In this document: positions 33,355 to 46,100 of the stretch, one piece after another
How positions within the stretch are numbered: position 1 is the first letter of the stretch
Layout of the letters: every line of letters starts with the position of its first letter
Assembly (NCBI GenBank): GCA_037447655.1
Contig: JBBHKE010001937.1
Location: 117,478 to 181,477 of the forward strand
DNA: 64,000 bases
Source: Zygnema cylindricum
Lineage: Eukaryota > Streptophyta > Zygnematophyceae > Zygnematales > Zygnemataceae
Direction: 5' to 3'
Program-made: the position numbers and the translations under genes
Notes under the pieces: model-generated
Told to the model about the DNA's origin: nothing
What the model saw: only the letters and a program-made list of their open reading frames with translations
Databases searched by the model: none

Positions 33355-35494
33355 TTTGAAAATTGTTTCACGTTATTAACTGGCATGCTTTACATGGAAC
33401 TGCCAGTTTCTCGTTTTTCAAACTTTGCATTAGGTTCCATGACCTAAACCAGTCCAAAAGCTGTCCACAAACCCTAGCTCCTCTTGTTGACTGTTTAGGG
33501 TTACTTCTTGCATCAATCATTCAAACTGGACATTTTTTTTGTCTCACAAATTTAAATATTTGTCTAATGCATTGAAGGTGTTCTAAATTCAGTATTTTTC
33601 TCCTTATCTTCGCTCCTATTTTTTTCAAAATAAGTGTTTTGGTTGTGTTCCTGGAAAGAATCAAACGCCAGGAATCTTTCTTTTTTCTGTTTTTCTTGTA
33701 ATTTGTTAAATCACATTTTTGTTTCCTCCTCTGATTTCAAAGCGTAATACAGACTTTGAAAGCCTCTGGAAGCTATTAAAGTTTGAGCCCTCTAAACTGG
33801 AACTGGTTAAAGCTGAAACTGAATCTGAATAAATTGTTTGTCTCATCTCTTTTAAAAAAGAAAAACGGGATCAAGACTAGTTCTCCATATGGTTTTCGTG
33901 ATATAAGTTTTGTTAAAAGAAAACAACTGCTAAGTTTTGCGGAAAAGAAACAAATACTTTTTAAGAAGTTTTGTTAAAAGAAAAGAAATGCGTTCAAAAA
34001 CGTTTTGTTAAAAGCAAATAAAAACTTCGAATAGGTGCTGGTAAAAGAAAACAAATAATTCAAAGAAGTTCAGATAAAAGAAGTTTTATTAAATGAATTT
34101 TTTACATGAAGTTGTAAAAGAAGCTTCGTTAAAAGAAGTTCTGCTAAAGGAAGTTCTGCTAAAGGAAGTTCTGCTAAAATCTATGGGAAGGCAAAGTGAA
34201 AGTGAGCCTCTGTGGCTTAAAATCCTCGGAAGTACTTCAAAACTGTTTTCTTGTTGCATTCCTTTATCGGAGATACTGCCCTTTTCGTACAAGATTTTAC
34301 GAAATGGAGAATTGGATTCAACAGTTCAATCGTCATATGTTCGTTTTGAAAATCAGGTTCGATCCTTCTTCAATTTCTGTTTTCTTTCTTTTGTTTTCAT
34401 TCTTTGTTTTGGTTTTGTTTTTTGTGTTTCGTGTTTTTTTTTTCCTACAATTCAAAACTGGTTGGTTCTTCTCAAGATAATCTTTTGATGGAAGTTATTG
34501 AGCTGATAAAATTTGTTTGCCTTGCTGTCTGTAAGTTCTTTCCCCCACCCTCTCCCTCTCGCTCTCCCTCTCCCTCTTCCTCTCCCTCTCCCTCTCCCTC
34601 TCCCTCTCCCTCTCCCTCTCCCTCTCCCTCTCCCTCTCCCTCTCCCTCTCCCTCCCCCTCTCCCTCTCCCTCTCCCTCTCCCTCTCCCTCTCCCTCTCCC
34701 TCTCCCTCTCCCTCTCCCTCTCCCTCTCCCTCTCCCTCTCCCTCTCCCTCTCCCTCTCCCTCTCCCTCTCCCTCTCCCTCTCCCTCTCCCTCTCCCTCTC
34801 CCTCCCCCTCCCTCTCCCTCTCCCTCTCCCTCTCCCTCTCCCTCTCCCTCTCCCTCTCCCTCTCCCTCTCCCTCTCCCTCTCCCTCTCCCTCTCCCTCTC
34901 CCTCTCCCTCTCCCTCTCCCTCTCCCTCTCCCTCTCCCTCTCCCTCTCCCTCTCCCTCTCCCTCTCCCTCTCCCTCCCCCTCCCCTTCCCCTTCCCCTTC
35001 CCCCTCCCCCTCCCCCTCCCCCTCCCCTTCCCCTTCCCCTTCCCCTTCCCCCTCCCCCCTCCCCCTCCCCCTCCCCCAATCCTCATTTTTTTCTGGCACA
35101 TGAAATATTGTGGTCCGTCCTTGTACCAAAAACCTGAACAGAGGATATCAATAAAAAGTTTGTATCGATATTGTGGCCCTTCAACTTAGACTATGTATAG
35201 AGTACAGTGTATGATTTAGCAGCCATTATAGATATATGTGTGTGTGTGTGTGTGTGTGTGTTTTGGCGTGTATGCCATCTATGCACTTTGTTAAGATATC
35301 TATTAAAGCTTGTATACACTATTTTATGCTGTAAGAGTGGACTGCATTTTTTTAAGGGGATATGTTTCAGTCTGCTGCATAAGATACATCGTTGGATGAT
35401 AATTCTTTTGTGGTATTCATACTTACTGTTCGAATCCGTGTGTTTTACATTGATCTTCTGTTTTTTTTTTTTTTCCCTTTCCTAATTTACACGC
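33355..35494. other. Upstream region of the broken gene copy
   Basis: No recognised protein. It holds AAAAGAAGTT-type words, three copies of a 15-bp AAGTTCTGCTAAAGG unit near 34137-34181 (also at 42386), the CTCCCT tract and a TG run at 35237-35261. A frame at 34093-34488 could contain a 5' exon, but its end is not conserved in the other copy. Confidence 0.4.
34543..35079 (+). repeat. Long (CTCCCT)n polypyrimidine tract
   Basis: About 530 bp of almost pure CTCCCT, grading into CCCCTT and CCCCCT at the right end. It is absent from the matching place in the downstream copy, which keeps only about 45 bp of pyrimidines. The long SP, LP, GE and RG repeat frames here are translations of the microsatellite. 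Confidence 0.95.
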
Positions 35495-38400
35495 ATGGTG
35501 ATGGAAAATTCATCTGAAAAATTGTCACTCTATAAAGCCCTAGACAGCCTTGGAAATCCCTTCAGGTCCTCGGAAAACTCCAGAAATCTCTTTGAAGCTG
35601 TAAGTAAACTGTAAAATAACCGTGAATTACCACATTTTGTCTTGCAGACAGACTCAGCCGTTTCTGTTTATTGGTTCAACCATACAGGAGAAGAGAAGTT
35701 TTACTTTCATCTGAACCCCGGATGTTCCATCACACAAGAAAGCTTTGCAGGGAATGTTTGGCTCGTGAAGGACAAAGCCGCGCAGAAGCTTCTCATGCGA
35801 GTTAAAGTAAGTTCTATGTTAAAACCATTTACAGCTTTTCAATTAACTACACCGTTTATCACTATTAGTGTTAATGTTTTTTTTGCCCCTTAAAACATCT
35901 GTTCTCCGTACACTCGTCGGATTATGGATCTGATGGTTGTGATTGAAAGCCAAGATTCTCACCTTCCGATTGGCAATTGCCATGTGAAACTCGGACAAGT
36001 GTGTACGGAGAAAAGATGTCGTAAGTGGCAGAAATTATATTAACACTAATAGCGATGCACGGTGTACATTACAGAAGCTAGATCATGGAAAGTGTTTGTG
36101 GATTCATCTTCTCAAGTTTTTGAAGTTCTTAAAGTTCTTTGGTAAAACAATGTACAACGTTTCGCTTTAGCTAACTTTCAAGTAAAAGTAATTGCGATCA
36201 CTCATATCAAGCAAGTCCTAATCAAGTAAGTTTGTTCTAAGTAAGTTTTAGCAACTTCTCATAACTTCTAGTGAGTCTAGTGAGTGTTAACTAAATTACA
36301 GAAAAGTAAGTTACAGGAAGCGTTTTGTGGATACAACTTTGCAGGTTTGTGAAGGTTTTGAAGTCTCCAACAAGTTCTCTTCTAATAACCGTGCAGCTTT
36401 TCAATCAACGAAATCATAGAAAATTAAATTATAGGAAGTGTTTTTGTATTCAAGTTATTATTTTAGTCTTCAGAAAGTTCTATGGTAAAACCATTTGCAT
36501 TGTTCAGCTAACCAAAGTACTGAAAATTGTTTGTGGATTCAAGTTCTCAATGTTTTGAATATTTTTCAGTTTTCAAGGTTCTATCCATTTACAACTTTTC
36601 AATATTGAAGCTTTAGCTAGATTATATAAGGTTTTTGTGACTTGGGCTTTTCAGTTCTCAAAGGTTTTGAATTTTTTTTAGCTGAGATCCCATTCACAGT
36701 TAATGTGAGAAGTGAGATCTAGGTTTGGCTTAGTTTCAGTGATATTAGTTTAGAAGTTCCTTTGGTTTTGTTATTGAAAGGGGTATGCGTGCATTGTCTA
36801 TTAAAAATCTGAGCAAATTGTTTCTCGGTGTTTGAATTTCATTAAAGAACTGTTGAAAATACTTTTTACCTTAGGAAAACCACCATTCAATGTCATTCTA
36901 ATACTTGTTGTTGTAGTTCATTTCCTCATCTATGCTAATTTTCAATGTTCAATACTAGATCGTGTGGCAATCCGATTTTTTCATTTCATGTAGCGCTACC
37001 GAATAAATGTCCTAGGAAACATTTGTTGTGTACTCAGTGAATTGCTATTATCCTTAGTAAGACTGATTCTAAAAAAAATTGTCCCAGTTTTTTTTGCCCT
37101 GACCCCAAAATAGCTAGATTGGTACTTTTTATTTTCTTAACGTTAATTCTTCTTATGGTTCAAAATCATTCACGTCATTTGGACCTCAACACCTCATAGT
37201 AATCCTTTCTTAATGTTAATAGCGGTTCTTTGTTTAGTTATCTGAATTTCTTTAGAACCCCATAAAAATGTCTACCTTTGTGTCAGAACCTTAACTTTCT
37301 CACAATGAGCTATCGCAACTCAGGTGAACAGTTTTGCCACTCCTTGAGCATTCCGTAGAAAGCCCCAGGCTGTTGCTTGATAAGAATCCTAAATTTCTGA
37401 CAATCAATTGTTATCAGGTGTGCTCGTTGAGGAGACAACTATGTTGTGTTCGTCAAATTGCTTTATTTTGTACCGCGAACCCATCTTTGGATGAACCGAC
37501 AGAACCAGACTTAGGGTTGCCGGTTTGTTATGTAAGAAGAGTGGATACACGGCAGGGAATTCGAATAGTCGGATACTCTCAGGTTTCCATGGAGGCTCTC
37601 TATGCAGCTAAGGATGTTGTGGAGAATATTCTGCAGGTGATGTCTGATGGGCATCGAGTATCAACCCTAGTTCTTAAGAATCATTATTTTTTATGTGGAT
37701 GCAAGCATTTGTTTCATAGTTTAAAGGTGGATATTGATTATATCATAACACACGCGTATTATCACTGGTTTTTTGGCAGTAAAACGGGTGTTCTGCGATG
37801 TAACTTACAGCTTTTGCATACCTTTTTGCACATTAAAACGAATTTTTGGGTACAAATCACTGAATAGTATAATTGTAAAAAAATGAGGTTTTGTAATCGT
37901 GATATTATGTTGTACAATTTTTCGAGAGTTTGTTAACGCTAGAAAGAAACGGGGGAATTGGGAAATAGTGTAAAAAGTGAAAATGAGAATATTGCTAAGT
38001 TATCACCATTGCTGTGTGTTGAAAGTTGTCCAAATAAAAAAATTAAGTTGTTGAAAAAGTTGTTGATGTCAAATAGGGTGACCTTAAGCTTTCCTAATCA
38101 GAAAAAAACTTGGGTCCAAATTAAAAGCCTAGAGATTGACCTTTCTCTAGTTCAACTTTATCAGAATTCTACTGGGTTGGAATCGAAAAAACTAAATACT
38201 CACGACTACAGTATTGAACATGTATGACATGTTGTACACTCTCACTGGAAAACACTCTCCTTTGAAGCAGTTTTTTCTGGTCAACATATGATTTACCATG
38301 CACCACATGCGTGCTTTCCTTCTCTCTCCCTTGCCCTCTTTCTATATATATATATATCTCTTTCCCACATTCACTCAGTGACTCACCTTATGGCTTTTTT

Positions 38401-39105
38401 TGCGTAAATGGTCTAGCATGGATCAAATTGTCATACTATTGTCACTCCATTCAGACTAGCTCCATTGAACGGGTTTATCTGACATTCTGTTTACGTCTAT
38501 CAATGTTTAAACCTAGTAATAAAACGTCAAATCTGCATCTTACGCCAAATTTGTTTAACTTGTAGAAGATTGAGAGCTCGGTTGTTATATTCAAGACTAA
38601 CTAGCTGACATATGACTTGGCAATGAATATGGAAACCTATCGTGAAAGTTTACTGTAATATTGTGCTTTTAGTTAGAATATCGAGGAGACCCAATGTAAA
38701 CTAGCCATTTCCGGTGCAGAAATGAAGGTATACAGTATCCTTTTTCCACACCACTCGGGATACAGTTGTCAATGTTACATTAATAGATAATTGCGATTTA
38801 TTTACAGAAAAATAATGTAAATTCCGATTTCTTCTTCGTTTTTTTTAGGACAAACTCAGATAGTGCTGCTGTCCACATCACAAGTCGTATAGTTTCCTTT
38901 TTGTCCATTCTCTCAATTGTGTATACCTTTCTGAACCCTTTCTTGTTTCCTCCTTTTGCAGGGATGCCCAAAGAAAATATTAGATGAACTTTTAGACCAT
39001 AATTGCGAGAGAGGAAGAGGGAAAGGGAGAGGGAGAAGGGAGAGAAGGGCAGACACAGAGGGAGAGGGAGAGGGAGAGGGAGAGGGAGAAGGGAGAGAGA
39101 GGTAG
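35495..39105 (+). pseudogene. Truncated copy of the VHL-beta/metallopeptidase gene
   Basis: Exons 1-3 (35495-35599, 35648-35806, 37418-37636) are intact with the same splice sites as the downstream gene. They differ from it by Leu/Pro at residue 19 and Cys/Gly at residue 90. Exon 4 starts at 38962 but matches only 45 bases, through LDHNC. It then runs into GAGAGG repeat, adding 32 Arg/Gly/Glu-rich residues (ERGRGKGRGRRERR...) before TAG at 39103. The HExxH site and C-terminal half are missing. If transcribed it would give a 208-residue protein holding the VHL-like domain only. Most likely a recent pseudogene. Confidence 0.85.
35848..36066. mobile_element. Short TACACCG-family MITE in intron 2 (upstream copy)
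   Basis: The ends TACACCGTTTATCACTATTAG and CTAATAGCGATGCACGGTGTA are inverted repeats. It is 219 bp and present at the same place in both gene copies, so it predates the duplication. Confidence 0.8.
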
Positions 39106-40330
39106 ATGGAGAGGGAGAGGGAGAGGGAGCGGCAGTGGAAGCATCAGATTGAGAGGGAGAGGAAGAGGGAGAGGGAGAGGGAGAAGGAGAGGGAGAGGGG
39201 TGGGAGAGGCAAACCAAGAGGGAGAGAGAGAAAGAGGGAGGTGGAGTGATTGAGAGGGAGAGGGAAAAAAAGAGGGAGAGGGAAAAAGAGAGGGTGAGGA
39301 AAAGGAGAGGCAAACGGAGAGGGAGAGGGAGAGGGAGAGCCAAACCGTGAGGGAGAGAGAGAGGGAGACGCAGGTTGAGAGAGAGGAAAAGGGAGAAGGA
39401 GAGGGATAGGGAGAGGGAAGGGAGAGGGAGAGGGAGAGGTTGCTGACGGGAGAGGGAGGGGAAGCGAGAGAGGGAGGGGAAGAGGCAGAGTGAGAGGGAG
39501 AGGGAGAGGGAGAGAGAAAGGCTGACTGTGAGGAAATGGAAAGGGGGGGGGAAGTGGCATATTGAGGTTAAGAGGGAGTGGGAGAGGGAAAGGAGGAGAA
39601 GGAGAAGAAGAGAGGGAGAGGCAGATTGAGAGGGAGAGGGATAGGGAAACCGAGAGGGAGAGGGAGAGGGGAGGGAGAGGGGAGGGAGAGGGAGAGGGGA
39701 GGGAGAGAGAGAGGGAAAAGAGTGGCGGATTGAGAGAGAGAGGGTGAGGCAGACGGGAGAGAGGCAAAATGAGAGTGGGTGGGAGAGGGAGACTAAAAGG
39801 GAATTTGAGTGGGAGACGAATAGGGAGGGGCGGACAGAAAGGGAGATGAAGAGAGAGGAAGAAGGAGAGGGAGTTTAAAGGGAGATGAAGAGTGAGAGGA
39901 AGAGGGAGAGAGAGAGGGAGTGGAAGACGAAGACTGAGTCGGAGAGGGTGACGACGAAGACTGAGTCGGGGAGGGTGACGACGAAGAAAAGGGTGGCGGA
40001 GAGGGAGAGGGAGAGGGAGCGGGAGAGGGAGAGGGAGAGATATACTAAGAGGGTCAGCGCAAAGGACGAAAATAGATCGGCGGCCCCATGAGGGACAAAA
40101 AAAGTTCGGACAAATTGAGAAAGAGAGAGAAAGTGGTGGAAGGGGAGGGAAAGAGAGTGGGAGAAGGAAAAAAAAAAAGATAAAAACGGTTTATAACGCT
40201 GATTGGGGGGGAAGATCACAAAGTGAGGGGGGTGATTAAGGAGAATTAGAGCGAAAAAAAGGATAAAGAAAGGGATAGAGAGAGAGGATAGGGAAAGGGA
40301 GAGAGAAAAAATTTGTATGAAACTTGCACT
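39007..40330 (-). repeat. GAGAGG purine-rich tract
   Basis: About 1.3 kb in which the + strand is almost only G and A (GAGAGGGAGAGG), with occasional CAGATTGAG or AACCGAG interruptions. It is the complement of the CTCCCT motif, so it is inverted relative to 34543-35079. It begins exactly at the break in exon 4 of the upstream gene copy. Open frames here are low-complexity artefacts. Confidence 0.93.
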
Positions 40331-40979
40331 TTTTTTTTTCCTTTCTCATACTTTTGAGAAAGACGTCTCCACCACAATGACATCCACGTCCCTTTTTGTT
40401 CCTCCGTGTTTAAAAGTAAAATAATGAAATGATAATAGTAACCCTAAAAACTGAAAATTACTAACATAAGACCTAAAGCTGAAAGTGGAAGCGAAACGTT
40501 CGGTTTCTCGTCAAAGAAATGACGAGATTCGTAAAATGGCATATCCTGGCTTGGATGTGACGATAAGGAATAAATTCGTGGCTGTGATACGTCGTGTTGG
40601 GGCCATAATGTTTGCATGGAAAACAAGTTGGACACATGTAATTATGGGTTGTTTAGTTTGTACTTTTTGGACCATTTTAGTGTAAACGTTTACTCTAATA
40701 CAGGACAACATTGACGCTATTCAGGTCATAACTTTGAAAGATGTAAGAGGGAGCACACTTATTACAATTAAGACACATATTAGCATATTTAAATCTAATA
40801 AGACTACTCAAACGCGACATAATTAGAATACAAAATAGACAGACAAACGGAACAACGGACATACGTCCAAGTTATTTGACAAAACAGCGTTGCGTAATCC
40901 TCCCATTTGTAAATGTTACGCATTAAAAAACTGATAATAAAGTCTACGCTTTGCGATGTGGCGTTGACACATAACTGCC
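40331..40979. other. No gene seen
   Basis: Spacer between the purine tract and the next repeat. Short frames occur on both strands without motifs. Confidence 0.35.
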
Positions 40980-41238
40980 GTAATTAAGTCTGACGTGTAC
41001 GAATACTTAAATTTCGCGACAGCTTACAATTTTTAATATTTCGTACGGATACATGTATTACTGTATGTAATCGTACGGCGAATATTCTTTTTTTTGCAAC
41101 TCACAAATTAGAATTAACACCAAAATTAGAATAAACCTTTTTTTTTCAAATTTTCAAATTCTTAATTAGCGTCAATGACGGTATATTTACTTCCACACTA
41201 TTTAAACTTTGACACTAATAACGATGCGCGGTGTAGTG
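40980..41238. mobile_element. TACACCG-family element, right half
   Basis: Closely follows 10620-10899 (TCGCGACA, ATTTCGTACGGATACAT, AATCGTACGGCGAATATTC) and ends CTAATAACGATGCGCGGTGTA. Its last two bases are also the first two of the next element, the same fusion as at 11459. The left half was not found. Confidence 0.65.
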
Positions 41239-41595
41239 TTGGGTATCGAGGACCCTTTTCCGATATTCAATATATATCGAATTTCAGGTACCCGATAATC
41301 GATATATCGCTTCGATATATTGAAAAGCAAACCATCGCGATATATTTGCGATATATCGTATCGCCAATATATCGAGCCATAAAAAAAATAAAAATTTCAT
41401 TTTTTTTTCAAAACCCCCCCCTTTCCGTACGATTTTTTCGTACTATGACTGTACGGACACCCATTTTTTTGCGATATATATCGCGATGGTTTATGTTGTT
41501 CCAGGTACGATATATCGAGGAATCTGCTCGATCGATATTCGATATATTGAATATCGCAATTATCGCGATATGAATTTACCCGATACCCAACACTA
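41234..41595. mobile_element. GATATATCG hAT-like MITE (copy 3)
   Basis: Almost identical to 32985-33346, including the right flank GAAAACGT. Its left flank is the TACACCG-family end, not GAAAACGT. It marks the left edge of the downstream duplicate. Confidence 0.88.
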
Positions 41596-42915
41596 GAAAA
41601 CGTTTTGAAAATTGTTTCACGTTATTAACTGGCATGCTTTACATGGAACTGCCAGTTTCTCGTTTTTCAAACTTTGCATTAGGTTCCATGACCTAAACCA
41701 GTCCAAAAGCTGTCCACAAACCCTAGCTCCTCTTGTTGACTGTTTAGGGTTACTTCTTGCATCAATCATTCAAACTGGACATTTTCTTTGTCTCACAAAT
41801 TTAAATATTTGTCTAATGCATTGAAGGTGTTATAAATTCAGTATTTTTCTCCTTATCTTCGCTCCTATTTTTTTCAAAATAAGTGTTTTGGTTGTGTTCC
41901 TGGAAAGAATCAAACGCCAGGAATCTTTCTTTTTTCTGTTTTTCTTGTAATTTGTTAAATCACATTTTTGTTTCCTCCTCTGATTTCAAAGCGTAATACA
42001 GACTTTGAAAGCCTCTGGAAGCTATTGAAGTTTGAGCCCTCTAAACTGGAACTGGTTAAAGCTGAAACTGAATCTGAATAAATTGTTTGTCTCATCTCTT
42101 TTAAAAAAAAAAAGGGGATCAAGACTAGTTCTCCATATGGTTTTCGTGATATAAGTTTTGTTAAAAGAAAACAACTGCTAAGTTTTGCGGAAAAGAAACA
42201 AATACTTTTTAAGAAGTTTTGTTAAAAGAAAAGAAATGCGTTCAAAAACGTTTTGTTAAAAGCAAATAAAAACTTCGAATAGGTGCTGGTAAAAGAAAAC
42301 AAATAATTCAAAGAAGTTCAGATAAAAGAAGTTTTATTAAATGAAGTTTTTTACATGAAGTTGTAAAAGAAGCTTCGTTAAAAGAAGTTCTGCTAAAGGA
42401 AGTTCTGCTAAAGGAAGTTCTGCTAAAATCTATGGGAAGGCAAAGTGAAAGTGAGCCTCTGTGGCTTAAAATCCTCGGAAGTACTTCAAAACTGTTTTCT
42501 TGTTGCATTCCTTTATCGGAGATACTGCCCTTTTCGTACAAGATTTTACGAAATGGAGAATTGGATTCAACAGTTCAATCGAATGGAGTGACCTGAACTG
42601 ATCTACAAAAAATTTGTTCTCTGGATATGAGTGATGTGCGGATCGACCCGCATCTGGCCGGATCTGCTGATTTGATGCCGCCACCACAACGTCTGGTCTC
42701 GAACGCACCTTCAACTAACCGTCTTCCCTTCCTCTCCCTTCCCCTCCTCCCTCCCTCCCCTAATCCTCATTTTTTTCTGGCACATGAAATATTGTGGTCC
42801 GTCCTTGTACCAAAAACCTGAACAGAGGATATCAATAAAAAGTTTGTATCGATATTGTGGCCCTTCAACTTAGACTATGTATAGAGTACAGTGTATGATT
42901 TAGCAGCCATTATAG

Positions 42916-42952
<37 letters not shown>

Positions 42953-43182
42953 GGCGTGTATGCCATCTATGCACTTTGTTAAGATATCTATTAAAGCTTG
43001 TATACACTATTTTATGCAGTAAGAGTGGACTGCATTTTTTTAAGGGGATATGTTTCAGTCTGCTGCATAAGATACATCGTTGGATGATAATTCTTTTGTG
43101 GTATTCATACTTACTGTTCGAATCCGTGTGTTTTACATTGATCTTCTGTTTTTGTTTTTTTTCCCTTTCCTAATTTACACGC
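41596..43182. other. Upstream region of the VHL-beta/metallopeptidase gene
   Basis: This probably holds the promoter and 5' leader. The 20 bp before the ATG follow a pyrimidine-rich stretch (TTTTTTTTCCCTTTCC). A TG microsatellite lies at 42921-42950. The segment 42580-42720 is unique to this copy. No AG acceptor lies between the pyrimidine run and the ATG, supporting a first exon there. Confidence 0.45.
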
Positions 43183-46100
43183 ATGGTGATGGAAAATTCA
43201 TCTGAAAAATTGTCACTCTATAAAGCCCTAGACAGCCCTGGAAATCCCTTCAGGTCCTCGGAAAACTCCAGAAATCTCTTTGAAGCTGTAAGTAAACTGT
43301 AAAATAACCGTGAATTACCACATTTTGTCTTGCAGACAGACTCAGCCGTTTCTGTTTATTGGTTCAACCATACAGGAGAAGAGAAGTTTTACTTTCATCT
43401 GAACCCCGGATGTTCCATCACACAAGAAAGCTTTGCAGGGAATGTTTGGCTCGTGAAGGACAAAGCCGCGCAGAAGCTTCTCATGCGAGTTAAAGTAAGT
43501 TCTATGTTAAAACCATTTACAGCTTTTCAATTAACTACACCGTTTATCACTATTAGTGTTAATGTTTTTTTTGCCCCTTAAAACATCTGTTCTCCGTACA
43601 CTCGTCGGATTATGGATCTGATGGTTGTGATTGAAAGCCAAGATTCTCACCTTCCGATTGGCAATTGCCATGTGAAACTCGGACAAGTGTGTACGGAGAA
43701 AAGATGTCGTAAGTGGCAGAAATTATATTAACACTAATAGCGATGCACGGTGTACATTACAGAAGCTAGATCATGGAAAGTGTTTGTGGATTCATCTTCT
43801 CAAGTTTTTGAAGTTCTTAAAGTTCTTTGGTAAAACAATGTACAACGTTTCGCTTTAGCTAACTTTCAAGTAAAAGTAATTGCGATCACTCATATCAAGC
43901 AAGTCCTAATCAAGTAAGTTTGTTCTAAGTAAGTTTTAGCAACTTCTCATAACTTCTAGTGAGTCTAGTGAGTGTTAACTAAATTACAGAAAAGTAAGTT
44001 ACAGGAAGCGTTTTGTGGATACAACTTTGCAGGTTTGTGAAGGTTTTGAAGTCTCCAACAAGTTCTCTTCTAATAACCGTGCAGCTTTTCAATCAACGAA
44101 ATCATAGAAAATTAAATTATAGGAAGTGTTTTTGTATTCAAGTTATTATTTTAGTCTTCAGAAAGTTCTATGGTAAAACCATTTGCATTGTTCAGCTAAC
44201 CAAAGTACTGAAAATTGTTTGTGGATTCAAGTTCTCAATGTTTTGAATATTTTTCAGTTTTCAAGGTTCTATCCATTTACAACTTTTCAATATTGAAGCT
44301 TTAGCTAGATTATATAAGGTTTTTGTGACTTGGGCTTTTCAGTTCTCAAAGGTTTTGAATTTTTTTTAGCTGAGATCCCATTCACAGTTAATGTGAGAAG
44401 TGAGATCTAGGTTTGGCTTAGTTTCAGTGATATTAGTTTAGAAGTTCCTTTGGTTTTGTTATTGAAAGGGGTATGCGTGCATTGTCTATTAAAAATCTGA
44501 GCAAATTGTTTCTCGGTGTTTGAATTTCATTAAAGAACTGTTGAAAATACTTTTTACCTTAGGAAAACCACCATTCAATGTCATTCTAATACTTGTTGTT
44601 GTAGTTCATTTCCTCATCTATGCTAATTTTCAATGTTCAATACTAGATCGTGTGGCAATCCGATTTTTTCATTTCATGTAGCGCTACCGAATAAATGTCC
44701 TAGGAAACATTTGTTGTGTACTCAGTGAATTGCTATTATCCTTAGTAAGACTGATTCTAAAAAAAATTGTCCCAGTTTTTTTTGCCCTGACCCCAAAATA
44801 GCTAGATTGGTACTTTTTATTTTCTTAACGTTAATTCTTCTTATGGTTCAAAATCATTCACGTCATTTGGACCTCAACACCTCATAGTAATCCTTTCTTA
44901 ATGTTAATAGCGGTTCTTTGTTTAGTTATCTGAATTTCTTTAGAACCCCATAAAAATGTCTACCTTTGTGTCAGAACCTTAACTTTCTCACAATGAGCTA
45001 TCGCAACTCAGGTGAACAGTTTTGCCACTCCTTGAGCATTCCGTAGAAAGCCCCAGGCTGTTGCTTGATAAGAATCCTAAATTTCTGACAATCAATTGTT
45101 ATCAGGTGGGCTCGTTGAGGAGACAACTATGTTGTGTTCGTCAAATTGCTTTATTTTGTACCGCGAACCCATCTTTGGATGAACCGACAGAACCAGACTT
45201 AGGGTTGCCGGTTTGTTATGTAAGAAGAGTGGATACACGGCAGGGAATTCGAATAGTCGGATACTCTCAGGTTTCCATGGAGGCTCTCTATGCAGCTAAG
45301 GATGTTGTGGAGAATATTCTGCAGGTGATGTCTGATGGGCATCGAGTATCAACCCTAGTTCTTAAGAATCATTATTTTTTATGTGGATGCAAGCATTTGT
45401 TTCATAGTTTAAAGGTGGATATTGATTATATCATAACACACGCGTATTATCACTGGTTTTTTGGCAGTAAAACGGGTGTTCTGCGATGTAACTTACAGCT
45501 TTTGCATACCTTTTTGCACATTAAAACGAATTTTTGGGTACAAATCACTGAATAGTATAATTGTAAAAAAATGAGGTTTTGTAATCGTGATATTATGTTG
45601 TACAATTTTTCGAGAGTTTGTTAACGCTAGAAAGAAACGGGGGAATTGGGAAATAGTGTAAAAAGTGAAAATGAGAATATTGCTAAGTTATCACCATTGC
45701 TGTGTGTTGAAAGTTGTCCAAATAAAAAAATTAAGTTGTTGAAAAAGTTGTTGATGTCAAATAGGGTGACCTTAAGCTTTCCTAATCAGAAAAAAACTTG
45801 GGTCCAAATTAAAAGCCTAGAGATTGACCTTTCTCTAGTTCAACTTTATCAGAATTCTACTGGGTTGGAATCGAAAAAACTAAATACTCACGACTACAGT
45901 ATTGAACATGTATGACATGTTGTACACTCTCACTGGAAAACACTCTCCTTTGAAGCAGTTTTTTCTGGTCAACATATGATTTACCATGCACCACATGCGT
46001 GCTTTCCTTCTCTCTCCCTTGCCCTCTTTCTATATATATATATATCTCTTTCCCACATTCACTCAGTGACTCACCTTATGGCTTTTTTTGCGTAAATGGT

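Larger units (their letters stand above)
32985..39006. repeat. Tandem duplication, upstream copy
   Basis: Nearly identical to 41234-46695 over unique sequence; only a handful of substitutions are seen across several kilobases. The main differences are in repeats: a 500-bp CTCCCT tract and its flank (about 34331-35075) replace different sequence at 42580-42765, and a TG run differs in length. Homology starts at the MITE end and stops at AATTGC (39006), inside exon 4. Confidence 0.92.

Noticed and set aside
33363-33575. 70-codon frame present in both duplicate copies (also 41612)
   Set aside because: Conserved only because the duplication is recent; no motif, and the third-base pattern gives no support.
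34093-34488. Possible 5' exon of the metallopeptidase gene (KEVLLKEVLLKEVLL repeat)
   Set aside because: The repeat is a 15-bp tandem unit, and the frame ends differently in the intact copy, so it cannot be a required exon there.
34404-35189. Long Ser-Pro, Leu-Pro, Gly-Glu and Arg-Gly repeat proteins on both strands
   Set aside because: Every frame of a CTCCCT microsatellite stays open; these have no start context, no homologues by eye, and disappear in the duplicate copy.
39144-40219. Minus-strand Pro/Leu/Ser-rich proteins over the GAGAGG tract
   Set aside because: Low-complexity translation of a simple repeat.
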